This document shows positions 14,733 to 27,654 of a DNA stretch of 64,000 nucleotides, in pieces; the first letter of the stretch is position 1; each line of letters begins with the position of its first letter. The DNA comes from Antedon mediterranea (Eukaryota > Echinodermata > Crinoidea > Comatulida > Antedonidae): assembly GCF_964355755.1 (NCBI RefSeq), contig NC_092671.1, forward strand, positions 8,007,001 through 8,071,000. Reading direction: 5' to 3'. The position numbers and the translations under genes were made by a program. The notes beneath the pieces were generated by a model. It worked only from the letters and a program-made list of their open reading frames with translations, ran no database searches and was not told the DNA's origin.

Positions 14733-14822
14733 GAATTAATCTTTTAGGGTTTGTAAACGTACATGAAAGATTTGTAGCCAGATAAATCACATTTCGCCTG
14801 GCTAAAACAAACATGAGAAGAC
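14733..14822 (+). repeat. dispersed repeat, copy 1 (partner at 17508)
   Basis: Shares with 17508-17597 the blocks GGAATTAATCTTTT, TAGGGTTTGTAAACG, AAAGATTTGTAGCCA and AAATCACATTT, then CTAAAACAAA. Small indels separate the copies. It lies just downstream of the 14.3/14.5 kb pair, so the whole 14.29-14.82 kb interval may be one degraded composite element. Confidence 0.75.
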
Positions 14823-15166
14823 TAGCTACGGGGGTAGCGTTTCAAGTAACGACATTTTGATAAATTATGTATACCTTATATTTTGTTTTTGTTTCGGTGA
14901 AATTAATTGATTAAAACCGCGAGGATACAATAATAGATCAGTGTAAAACATGTATTTGTCCTAAACAACATACCTACTTTTTTTTCTATCTGAACAACAG
15001 AGCAGTCAAATCGGCAAGGCCGTTAACAAACGTTTTGGTGACAACAATTTATTGTAACACCTTTTCAAACTAAATAATATATTGAAACAATCTACTCTAC
15101 TCTCGGGCCAAACAATAGTATACACATTTTATTGCATATGTTTTAATATTCTAATATTATTTGCAA

Positions 15167-15289
15167 TTTGATGTGCCCATATATGGACATGATGATGTCA
15201 TATCACTACCATATGTGGGCATATCACTACCATATGTGGGCAAATCATTACCATATTTGGGCACTAGTTTGATATTGTAGACAGACCTT
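15167..15289. mobile_element. degraded MITE, AGCTCTGTC family (left end missing)
   Basis: Begins within the element at TTTGATGTGCCCATATATGG. It contains three tandem blocks of the form CACTACCATAT-TGGGCA and ends with CTAGTTTGATATTGTAGACAG, the inverted right end of the family, damaged at the last bases. The left terminal repeat and target duplication are lost. Confidence 0.7.
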
Positions 15290-17507
15290 CACAGTTTATT
15301 TTGTTATTTTCTTATTATTTAAATGATACGGTGCGGTGATGATTTATACGGTTGTGTTTATAGGTGAGGTTTAATGTTTAACAATTAGCTTACTGTACAA
15401 AAAAGGATATAAGTAAGACTTATAACCAATTACATCAACCTAGTTATTTACATTTATTGATTTAACGTATAAAATAGGGAAATAGCATTAATTATTTAAC
15501 ACTTGGTGAGGATGAGGGCGCTGTTAATAAAGAAACATTTCTTGGATAACATTAATAGCTCAAACACAAATCAAATTAAATAAATGTTCCATATTAATAT
15601 TTAGAATAAATGTTAAAACATGGCAATATACATTTACATTATGTACGTCGTAGAAACGCTGAATGTGATCTTAATATACATTTTACGATTCACTATTGAA
15701 TTGAAGAAGGATTTGCCGTTTACGACAAAATTACATGTCATCTTATTAAAGCGCTATCTTTCAAAACCTAAGGGACACGTCGTTTACGGTGTAGAAAGTA
15801 GCAGTCATCGTGCATCTGCTGCCGGGTTGCAACAAAACTGTAGCCCTACTGATTGAGATCACTAGCCTAACGTCGATAGTTCTTTTCGAAAGTCAAAGTA
15901 TTAAATCTAAAAGATGGAGTTATGGTTATGCAAACCATATGCATTAAAAACGCATTTTACTGTAACTGTTCCTAGGGAATTTTACGTTTACTGCAATATG
16001 CGTCCTGACAATTGTAATTCATAAATTTTAAAATACGACTATGTTAATGCATTCGGAATTTAACGAGTTTCAATCATTTTGTAAGAGTTTAACGATATCT
16101 TCTTTTAAGTACACTAAATATAGCGGAAAAGATCGTAACTTAGACTATCTATTTATATTTACTGTTTTAAACTGCCGTTTTATAAAATAAAATAGTGATC
16201 GTTTTGTTCAATTGTTCATGACCTATATACGACTCAAGCATAGGACATTCAAAATAGAAAAAATATTATTAAAAAAAATATATAGTCTTATATAGGCCTA
16301 GTAGGCTATATTATACGGTACTCCAAACACAAGCCGAAGCACTTTTGGAATATTAATACATAATGCATTCCACGAACGCACGCCCAACTCATAATAGCCT
16401 TTCACTTAGTAAAGTATCGAAAACTAAGAGAAATATGTATATCGATTACAGGGATAGAAGCTCGTGATGCTAATTAATTAATATTAAGAACGTGTCACAA
16501 TACGTTTATGATATACATACATATTCCTTTGACTTATTTGTATAGTGAATAGAGACCTATATTTTTTTTAATTAAATTCATGCATGGTATTAATTGAGAA
16601 ATTAATAATAAGCAGTTACAATGAATGAAACAATTGAATTGATATGGTATCTTTATATTTCAATATCTGTAATACCTTTATCCTGTAAAACCTCTCTGAA
16701 ACTATATCCTTAACATAATACCAACAATGAAATGAAATTTAATATTGACAATTTATATAAATACAGAGGCTAACACAAAGAAACATAAAATAGAGCAGCG
16801 CAGAGTATTTTACGTATTTGTACTCATGTCTTATACTTCATTAACTATTAAGTAACCAATAGTAGTTATCAGTAATGGCTAGAAATGTTCGAATAATAAC
16901 GCAGAAGATTTTTCAAATATTTGTTTTATTTCATTCAAGGTGTTTGCTTCAAAATAAAGATAGCTACCGTAAAAATATTAGTAACAATTTAAATAAACAA
17001 TACTTTTATCGTATTTTGTACATATATTTGATTTCGTAGTATAAATCACCATTGAAAGACGTTTAAATGTTTCTAAAAGTCAGAGAAGAGCTTAAGTTTC
17101 ATGTAATGACTCATTGGGGAATCGAACCAACTACCACGCGTGTACATCTTCTAATGTAGATACTAATGACAAAACACCGCCCTCTCTACAAAATAATCTT
17201 CCATTCAACATTTATCATGAAGAAAGTATTGTGTTTTCTAAAATATAAAAGTATAATAAATAGGCCTATTTAATGTTGGTCAATCTTGTGTAGATCATGA
17301 TACAATGTTATAATACATCAACATACCAGTTTATATAATAATGTACGCCTCAGTCTGCATCTATACATTTTTAAAGAGAGAACTGCTGTACCATTTGTTC
17401 GGTATCAAACAATATAACTCCCCACTTTTTCACATTGCGTTTATACGTTTGTTCGTTATACAAAATGATTGTACTGGAAAGGTTTTAAACTACATTTGAT
17501 GTGGGTT
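15290..17507. other. intergenic DNA, no gene seen
   Basis: AT-rich spacer. An open frame at 15620-15856 has no recognisable motif. A minus-strand segment at about 17105-17165 contains GGTTCGATTCCCC, which resembles the internal promoter B box of tRNA genes. It is preceded by a short anticodon-arm-like stem (TACAT/ATGTA), but no complete cloverleaf forms. Confidence 0.45.
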
Positions 17508-17597
17508 GGAATGGAATTAATCTTTTTAGGGTTTGTAAACGAAAGATTTGTAGCCACACAAATCACATTTACCTCGCTAAAACAAATATTAGAAGAG
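17508..17597 (+). repeat. dispersed repeat, copy 2 (partner at 14733)
   Basis: Second copy of the 90-bp repeat at 14733-14822, in the same orientation, with the shared blocks TAGGGTTTGTAAACGA and AAAGATTTGTAGCCA. It falls inside a chance open frame (17469-17717), so any protein similarity found there would come from the repeat. Confidence 0.75.
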
Positions 17598-20500
17598 GAG
17601 GAGGGGGAGGGTTGTATCTTCCCTTCCATATTCATGTTGTATAACTATGATATACCGTCAAAGTCAGACCTCTTTCATATGAAGGTAAATCCACATGCAA
17701 CGAGGAATTTGTCGTAGACCTATTGTCTGCGTTTTGCATTATTCTATGTGTTCGAGAAGAAAAAACAATCAATGGTAATATTAGGTCCATATTTGTGGAA
17801 GTGGAATTTAAATTGGATAAAGTATCAATTATATTGAAATAACAACACACTGTTTGTAATATTTTATTTTGTTCAAAAAACACTATTTATGTACGAAATG
17901 TTTGAAAGAATAATCATAATTCTGAGAATGTCATTCAGCATTCGTTTTTAATTGTTTATGTCCATAGTTTAATACATGGCATATGCCTATACATTTAAAT
18001 ATTTATTCCTGACAAATTATATTGCCTATTTATTTTTTAAGACATTACTTTTTACGAAAATTAATAGTTTATTTATAAAATCATTAGGAGCATTGTTTGT
18101 AACGAATTATTTTATAATGTATCCCCTTTTTTCAAATAAAGTAAGGTGACTAATACAGTCTTTGGTTTCATATTAAGAAGCTGTGATAAGTAATTTATTT
18201 GCTGTATCCAATTTTGAATATATGGTCTATCCTTTTTTTTATATTATTTCTTTTTCTATGTAGGCCTATCACCACCAGTATAATTAACTCGTCCCTGGTA
18301 TCACACAGAATGCGGGCGGTATTACTTCCATTCAATACATTACTGGGATTTTATGTTGTTCTACACCCTATACTTATGTGACAATTCCGATGAAATTCCT
18401 TCACTTAGTTTTGTTTCCATCTTATTGTGCTGCTGGATATTCGTAGTTTAATTATTGAACGTATTGGCGCGTAATTCATAATATAAATACTGTATATAAT
18501 ATCAGCATCATAAAGCTAAACAAACTAAACACTAATTTGTTCTTAATTAAAGACAGACATTTTATTTAAAATGAACAATATAATACACATAACGGTAAAT
18601 GATAGTCATGTCATGACATGTTTATTTATCAAACTACATACTTTGTCGTCATAATGATTTTTTTTTCAGGACACAAACTTTTCCGAAATGAAACGTTCAC
18701 TGAATTGATTGAAACATGTAGGCTATGTTACGCTCATTTCGCACAATTTATCATTTCGTTGCAACATGTGCTCATCGCTAAACTCATAAATCGAGTTAGT
18801 TCGACGATTAAATGAGTTAGATTATTGGGTATGTAATATTTTCTCTAAGAACTACTCTGCTTCTTTAAATTACGTTCTTAAAGTTATGTTCTAATAATAA
18901 TGCACTACACTAATCCCATCGCTCATACTAACGGTATCTCTATCCACAAATCCGATTATAGTCCAATGTTTGGTTATATATATTCAATTACGAATGATCT
19001 TTTAAAAGGTCGCTTTATGATAATTATTATATAAAATTGGAACATTTTAAAAAAATACCAAGAGGATATTTTACAAATGAACTTTAATGACTTGGTAATT
19101 AGCGGTACAATGAACATCTAATAAAAGCTAATTACAGAATGTATGTTAAGCGAAGACAAATTTCAGTGAAGATGCACTTTTCTGTCTGGCTACTTGTCAA
19201 TTTATTGGCATAGCTTTTACATTTTCATTGATTAACTTATTTAGATTAAGAAGTTTGGAAATTGAAGATAAGATTGGTACTTGTGAAATTAGTGGTGGCG
19301 GTGTTATTTCTCATGAGAGTTAAATTTTACGTAGAGATGTGTACTTGCCCGACTCGTGTACGACTGACATTTACTAAAGGGCACATAGGCGTAAAAAGAT
19401 TTTAGAATAAATAAATTCTGACAAAAATATTTGTTTTATTGGAAATTTAAATCTGGTTCACAACTAAAGTACGTCTTTCACATTTTAAATTATAAATAGA
19501 AATAATCATCAGCTTAAAAAATTTCCAGAATGAATGTTTAAAATGATGACGCAATGAGAACAGGAAATAACGATGGACAAAACATTGTTTCGCCTGCTGT
19601 AAAATTCTCACTTATATGGTATACTATTACTCATGATATCAATGTTTATCATTCTTATTGCATTTTATATATCGGGATACATGACATAATTAGTTTAGAA
19701 ATATTTACACTACTCTTGTTATGATATCTATACTCAACAGAGAATATAAACGGAATTTTACAAGCTATTTCCTGTCTTACGACAGCCCACGGGCCCCTCT
19801 GAGCATTAGAGCATTTGGAAAAAAAAACGGCTCACATTAGCAAGCGTATATATTTGATCAATAAACTAGTAGAAATGACAGGCCCAATTAGACGCTCGTA
19901 TGCTTCTTGCTAGCGCTTACAACCATTAGACGAAGTAAGCGGGAAGCGTCCTTAATCCTTTGCGAGAAAGATTTGAACAACCGGCACGAAGTTAAAACAC
20001 ATAAATTATTCCCAAACCACCGAAACTACATGCCGTGAAGTGTGCCATTTACTCACATCATTAATTTTTGTTTTCTGATTTTTTGTTTCTGGCTTTTAAG
20101 GTCTTGTGTCAGAGTGTTAGTATGAACCAGTGATCGAAGATTCGAACGACTTTATTATAACAAGCCGCTAACATACTTTGTAATGTTATTGGACGTAAAT
20201 AATTACATTACATGTGTGAGAAATAATATTTCATGATGGTCTGAATTAAGAACTCGTTAGAGCTTCAACACATAAAGACAATCGCAACGTGAACTCGGTT
20301 ACCTGTGTTAATTATGTGTGCTTGAAACAGAAATAAAATGATGAATATTGTTAGCTTTAGCCAATAAAATAATTCTATACCAATGGCATTGTAATAAATA
20401 CACCAGTTTATAATAAAAAATAAAATATATTTTAACTTGATATAATGCACGCCTAAGCCCTAGGGTAACATTTTTAAAGATTATTCTAATAATAAATAAA

Positions 20501-21786
20501 CCTGAAATAATATAGAAATTATTAAAAAAAACAAGAATTTATTTTGTTTGTGTATATTTAGGCCTATTTTTACAATCCATGTGTATAATTATTATCATTT
20601 TTATAGTTTTTCTCCCCTTCTGAAACAAGTTTAGAGCATATGCTTTTCCATATCCCCCAATTTTTTTTATTTACTCATTTCTTATTTTTACTTATTAATG
20701 CGTCTGTTATTTGATTGACCATGGCTTATTTTATGGAGCGCAATAATTACCATACAATATACAATGAAACAATCAGTACAATCAATAATCAATCATGGAT
20801 AATAATGATGGATGGATCAATGGTGAAAAGATAAGGTACACCAATGTATTTGTTTATAATATTTTATTACCAATAATCAATAGAATTTAAATAATGTTTA
20901 TATACGGCTTGCTAATAGCAATTCAACAGAATGTTCGCTATCAATATTAACATTTATTTGTAATACGTCAGTTATACCGTTTTGGGTGATGGAAATATCC
21001 TGATGCAATGCATTTCGTAAGGTATAATTATTAGGTTTATACATAATGGCTTTACATGTTCATGGGCATGTAACAATGTATCGCAGTAAGTTAATAAGCT
21101 ATGTAGACGACATTTTTAAGGCAATAAATCAATGTTCTATGCTAGACTGTACAACTAAACCTCAATTCATTTATATTTTATGGACGCAGCATTAAGACGC
21201 AAGACTGTTTTAGTTACATGTTTGCATATTCTTAGCTTGTGAAACATAGCATTAAACTTTGTACTTGTATTAGTATAGTGTTTTTATCATATCATTATGT
21301 TATTTATTAAAAATCACACAGGCCTACTAAAAGAACACATTATCATTTTAGTTTTTAAAATATTTTATCTACGCAAGATTGTTTGAAGGTTTTCATGGTG
21401 AAAAAATGATCGACAGCTCTAATAGAATTTTATAGAATTTTACAGTGGTGTATCGCAAACGTGATTTCAATTAATAAAACATTCATAAATAACGGTATCT
21501 GGTTTCTACAATTATCAACTATAGGCCTAAGAATAAAATGATTATACTGTATTAATATAAATTGTATAATTTATATTTTGCAAAATGTGCCCAATGAAAT
21601 TAATGATTGATTGAATAGAAAGAAAATAAGAAATGAATCCATACATCAATACAAATTTTAATATTTTTCATAAAATTTTAATTTATTTATTTATTTTTAA
21701 AATTAATGTTAATGTCATTAATGTTTTTTAACAAGCATACTTTACGAGAGCAAGACCATTACCATTTGGCGTCCCGTAGATGTTCT
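17598..21786. other. intergenic DNA, no gene seen; one compositionally distinct block
   Basis: Mostly AT-rich spacer without motifs. The interval 19780-20040 is less AT-rich, free of short repeats and carries several CpGs and homeodomain-type ATTA cores, so it is flagged as a candidate regulatory block. No coding frame spans it. Confidence 0.45.
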
Positions 21787-21837
21787 AAAATCCATTCGAC
21801 AATTCATAGAATATTAAAATCCATTCGACAATTCATA
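21787..21837 (+). repeat. two-copy 29-bp tandem repeat
   Basis: AAAATCCATTCGACAATTCATA occurs at 21787-21808 and again at 21816-21837. The seven bases between the copies make the period 29 bp. The two copies are identical, so the duplication is young. Confidence 0.85.
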
Positions 21838-21888
21838 TTTATTGTGTATATACCGTACTTGAGGAACGAAACATAGTGTGGTAATAAT

Positions 21889-22330
21889 ATGATTATAGTA
21901 CAGTATCATTACCATTCTATTAACACCTGCATGTATCATAATCATTATCATAATTCTCTTAAATCATTATTATCTTCTCTACAGCCTTTGTCATTCACAA
22001 CTTATATTCATCTTCATAATTATAATCAATATAAATTGTCTTGCTCTTTAGGCCTATACATCCAACTGTTCATAGTTATCTTCACAATCAATATCTTCAG
22101 TAAATCAGTAATTATAGTCATACCATAATCAGTCTTATCATAATAATCATATTATTAATCATATTTACCATCATAATATTCGCCATCCTTATCAACATCA
22201 TCTTTTGGATGATCATCCTCCTCATCAGCGCTCTCATCTTTATAGTTTTGAGTACACTTTTATCACAATTACAATAGTCCTCGTTAACTCCTCCTCATTC
22301 ATCACATAAATCGTCAGCGACATGTTAGAA
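21889..22330 (+). repeat. degenerate CAT/ATT-rich tract
   Basis: Dense degenerate runs of ATCATTATCAT-type trinucleotides, nearly G-free on the + strand. The open frame at 21889-22128 (Ser/His/Tyr/Asn-rich) is a by-product of this composition and not a gene. A complementary ATG-rich tract lies at 49790-50345 in the opposite sense. Confidence 0.7.
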
Positions 22331-25300
22331 TTGACAAACTATAAATATCATCCTTTAATTAAATAAAACATTTTGCTCCGATAAGAAAAACAAAATAATA
22401 CTGGTTTGAAATGACTATAACTAACGGTCATATTCTATGAAACTAAGACATTAAACAGCCATTATCAACTGTGTCTTAAACGTTATGATTAGATATTATT
22501 TTAAACTATGAATAAGCTATAAATAATAGCATTATAAAACCTATAACGTGTAATAACAATAATACAATATTAATTGTCATTCGTGTTTTAATAACATTAA
22601 CAACACAATTCTAGACAACTAAAAGTAATAACAATAAGGTAGCTTGTTATTAACGTTTCTAATATTACCTAAGGTGTCTGCTTATGCTATAATAACAATT
22701 ATTTTCCACAACAAAATGTGAAAGAAAACGGAATGCGCGACAAATTGTCCATGCATGGTTGGCGTCCCATAAACGGTACAAATTTCCCAATTTCTCTATT
22801 ATTAAGTATGGGTGTTAAAGTGTCTCTTAATGATCCAAAAAATAAAAAAATACTTATGACTTATGACCTATGTAACTATTACAATCCACAATTTCATAAC
22901 AAGTTAGACGTACATAATGGACCTTTATCTTCTTCATCAACGTCATAATCAGCATTAAATCAAAATTATAGAACTAAAAATAAAAATGTTGATGCATGAA
23001 AAAGGATCCCGTACACGATGTGTTTGGGCGCAGGACGCACGCGCGTGTCCAAGTATACGATAAATTGTGCCTATTGTACTCCTAATCTTATCAATGTATT
23101 AATGTCATTATGAAAGCTATCATATCAATCACCATCAAGCTAATCTTATAAAGGGGAATGTGTAAAGATGTAGATATTGCCTCAAACCTTTTCACCACTA
23201 ATTTGTCACATGGCGAAATTAATACCTTTGATATAATTTATTAGCTCTTAATGGTTCTTCCTGTCAAAAGCTGTGAAATTATTCATATAGAACAAACAAG
23301 CGTTCGTTTATTTATATATTTACTTAAATTATTTTAAAATCACAAACGTTATTATTAAACATGTTGTAAGCGCATGAAACATTTTTCTGGTTATTTTCAC
23401 GTTATTTAGTTCAATCTCATATTTGTACAATAATTAATTGTGTAGCATGTGTAAAATTTGATTATATTTTTATCTACAATTATTAAAAAAAAAAGATTAA
23501 AATTATTTCTTAATCCATGTGTACAGTTGTACAGTATTATAAAAATTACAATCGCATAATTATAATTATAACTACCATTTCATCTGAAAGATACATTTGA
23601 AGGCATTTAACCAAAGCATTATTGCGTAACGAATTGTAGGCCTATATTTATAGTTGTAATAACTACCGGTAATAATAAAAAAAAGCAGGTGCGGTAATTT
23701 AACAGCGCCCCCATGGTCTTAAGTTGCACATAAAAAGCAACGATCTTTAGACACACAAACATCGTTAAATTGTACCATTTCAAAAGAATATTTTTTTATG
23801 TATAAATGTGAGCTTTTACTCAATTTAATTAAATATTGATACGGTAAGAAGGAAGCATCTTCACTAGTGTAAATACCACTATCAAGAATAAGTGTTAATG
23901 TGTCATAAAAAACGCAGCCTAATTTATGAATAGTACTTTATGGTATTCGTCATCTCAAACAATAATTAAATTCCAAATGAATGGAAATATGGATAGAATA
24001 ATACTAAATTGAAATTTATCTATACAACGTAAAAATGCAAAGAAATATTTTTAGACAAACGTAGAACAAAGAACTTTACATTATCAAGGTGAGATTCAGG
24101 ACTAAAAAATCAAATCAGACAGTTCCAGATATTAAGATGACAGAGATATGACTAATTTCTTGTAGCTACTTAATTGGGCTCTAAGGAATTGGTGGCGCCA
24201 ATACCGAGAGCAACTCTTTTTCTGATTTGACACAGAAATCCAGGAACTAAGTGCCGAGTAATTCCGTTAAGCATATGCCCGAAATGCCTAATATAAAACA
24301 TTGACCAATCAGGAGCATCCTGACCCAAGTTTGCGTCACCTCTGACTGATTCCAAATTTGCCACGGCGCCCTCTAACAATATTCAACTTTAGCCATCCGC
24401 ACAACAAAAAATACATTTTACAGGAAACCGTTCAGAAATATACGTTGGAAGCACACTCGTCCGACCGAATCTAGGCCTACATGAAAAAACAAAAAATAAA
24501 GACGTAAAAGCTATGTAGTATAGCATAATTCTAGGATAAAATTATGGACTTAAACATTACCACAATTAAGCTATAATGTTAACCTTCTTATTCATGGAAT
24601 TATTATAACAACAACAATCAAATCCGCCAATTCGTTCATTATTTTAAATCAAGTAATTCCTCTATGGTTCAAGTAAAACAACAAAACAAGTTATTTTCTA
24701 TGGTAAACTTAAAACTTATAATGATGTATGTTTAAAATGCATTATTAATTAATCAATTAATAAACAAAATTGCATGAAAATTAAACTTTATTGGGTGGTT
24801 GCTCCTTATTTATTTTTTAGAGAGAAACAGACAAGTTCATGTGACAACAATAGAATAATACAAGTCACTCTACCTATTATACTCTGTCGGAATAAACTAT
24901 ACCAATTTTCTAGTTTTATTTCCCTTTGTTTTAATTTAAAAATACTGTTAGGCCTTGTTATCATTTTATTCTATATTTTATATTCAAACATTTCATTTTC
25001 AATAATTAAATTGCACGCATTGATATACTCCTAACAAGTCAAAGCAATTCACAAAAGGGTAAACGCGGATTTGTCTTTTTTTTTCTAAACAAAAAGGCCT
25101 ACGGAATAAATTTTAACTTTCTGAACCATAGAGTTCATCCGCTCTCTATACTGCTGCCATATTGTACTTCTCTTTTATATACGAGTAATTTAACGAGATA
25201 TATAGTAATTTACATATTGTATTGAATTAGTGAGTAATGTATTTAAATAGACTGAATTACTCAATCTGTTTACCTAGTCTGCCAATATGTTGAAACACAC

Positions 25301-27519
25301 CGAGATATAAGAACAGAATATATTCGGTGTGTTTAAATTCTCTCGGGGATGTATCCATTTCAGTGGAGCCAGTTGTAATTACCTCATCACAAATATAAAA
25401 TTAGTTTCATTTCTGATGCGATGACAAAAACCCTAATAGGTTGCGCCCCAAGGCCCTTGAAAGATAAACGGAACACACGCGGGCACGGTTGGTTAACTCC
25501 CCGTAACAACCGAGTATATATATCTAAATGACTTGTTCGGCCTACGGGACACACATTGTGTATTATCACCCCAAGCTTAAAATGTGTGTAAAATAAATCA
25601 AAGCAGAGAGATAAATTATAAAATTTCTTAAACAATATGGAGTTTATAACATGATTGACTACACTACTATTTTGACAAATTTCTTTTTGTTTGTTTATTA
25701 TGCCTAGAATGATATACCTTTCGATTGGTATAGACTACGGTATTCAATATAAACAATGACACTGCAAACGTGCCGACCTGTCTAAAGGAATTTTGCTACA
25801 ATAAACGGAATTTAGGTCTGAATAGAGCGATATTTTATTGTTTTTCAATTCAACCGTTGAAGACAGATATATAGCCGGTATACCGACAGCAAGGTGACCG
25901 ACTAATAATAAATAAAAAATGATTAATCTGGTGTATTATATTTATCCTCTTTTAAAATGTAAATATAAATTACTGTATTAACAAAAATCGATGATGCTAA
26001 TCTATACATTTTCAAAAGTTTAAAAGAAATGGTATTTTGAAGGCATATATTATAATATTGAAAATGATACTCATTCAGAAAATATCACACCATCATACTG
26101 TTATCTATCGGTATCAGGTCTAATTTAAATCTATTTTCAAAAATAATGTACCAGTTTACTCCAGTAACCGGTGAACGGTACTATTATGAAATAATTATAC
26201 TGCTTGAAATCATCATTTATCTATCAATAATTTAATAAACAAAAATAATATTAAAAGTTACGCTGTATGGGTAAGTATTTGTTATTATTAAACGCATTAT
26301 AGTATGCGTAAGGCTTGGCCTATACTATAACATTTCATTATATATTAGTGTTAATTTCATAACTATAATTATATCCTAATTATCGTTATTAATGTAGAAT
26401 ATTTAAAAAATAACATGCGATACTATTGATGCAGTCGATGAAATACTGACGTATTGAAAACACCGTGTAAATTATCCACTGCACTGTCGCCTTCGTAGCC
26501 GTCTTAAACAATCAGAAAGAACATAAGTTAGGGCTAACACTTATCATACTTTCTTTAATTCAGAAAAAGTTTATTTACGATCACGTCTCTTTATATCTAG
26601 TAATATTATTTAATCAACTGTATTTTTAAAAGTTTATTTACGTTCCGAATTATGGTATACCGCAACTTAATTTGAGTGGAATGTTGTTACCGATCATGAG
26701 TATATGCACGTTATGAGGTATAGCTTCAATGTTGGCTAGGCTTAGGCCTAGACATATTTAATAATGAAATAAGATAAATGAAATAGATGAAATAATAACA
26801 ATGATATATGAGTAATCAATCAGTTGTTGTTTATTTAATAATGTTAATGCATAAACCGATATAAAATCAAATAATCATTTTTAAATAATTCTATTTCCAA
26901 AGAACACCATGTTTACTTTTGTACCGTAGCGTATTGAAAAAAGTTCTACAAAATTAACCCGATAGGCCTAGCATGAACTATCTTGTTTCCTTATAATAAA
27001 GTTATAATGTACGCATAATTCTTATTACACGCAGTTATAGTTTGATAATGACATCATTTCGAAAAAAAAAAAAAAAAAAAAAATTAGCTCAGTGAATAAG
27101 TTTACAATTTTAATTAATTAAGAATTTAATTAACTTATTCGTGTATTGATTATTATATGATAAGACAAGTATAGTTTTCGCCGTACATGCATCGTTCATC
27201 GAGGCCCCGGTATAACCGATTGCTTGACTTGCATACTGAGTGTTGTATATACAGTACATAACTAAATGATAACGATCTTCTTTCGCTGGTTTTAATAAGA
27301 CGCTGGCCTACGTGCAGTGAAGTGGCTAATTACCCGTGTATTCAATTTAGAAACACACACACAGATGGGTGAAGTTGGGGAGTAAGAACCAATACTATTT
27401 AAATCAAAAAACGTTTCGTTTCGTTTTGTTTTTTCTACATGTTATTCAAATCGTTTCTGTTAAAATGCTAAATTCTGCAAGTTCGACCAAAATATAATGC
27501 AAGTCATTATAAAATAAAC
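22331..27519. other. intergenic DNA, no gene seen
   Basis: AT-rich spacer with one compositionally complex block at about 24150-24400 (several CpGs, GGCGCC sites, an ATTGG box on the minus strand). A minus-strand open frame of 69 residues (24170-24379) overlaps that block and looks more protein-like than others, but it lacks a known domain. CACGCGCGTG, a 10-bp CpG-rich palindrome, lies at 23038-23047. A run of about 23 A ends near 27083. Confidence 0.45.
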
Positions 27520-27580
27520 AACTAAGACAAAGGAGCTATAGTAAATAATCATTATTTACTATAACTTCTACGTCTTAGTT
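27520..27580. ncRNA. candidate hairpin RNA between Hox7 and Hox6
   Basis: Inverted repeat of 61 nt. AACTAAGAC (27520-27528) pairs with GTCTTAGTT (27572-27580). Five more pairs, one of them G-U, join 27531-27535 to 27565-27569. TATAGTAAATAA (27537-27548) pairs perfectly with TTATTTACTATA (27552-27563). That is 26 pairs with two small internal mismatches and a 3-nt loop. The length and mismatch pattern resemble a microRNA precursor, but the loop is unusually small and the sequence matches no microRNA I know; it is not mir-10. Transcription is not shown. It could equally be a tiny palindromic transposon relic. Confidence 0.3.
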
Positions 27581-27654
27581 TAAACATTGTGTATGAACAT
27601 TTTCTATAGATTTTTTAAATAGAAATTATATACAATTCTTTCTTTAAGTATTCC

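Noticed and set aside
21889-22128. Ser/His/Tyr-rich 79-codon frame
   Set aside because: It is the translation of a degenerate CAT-rich tract.
27062-27083. Poly(A) run as the tail of a retroposed sequence
   Set aside because: No preceding coding or SINE-like body and no flanking duplication were found; a simple homopolymer is enough.
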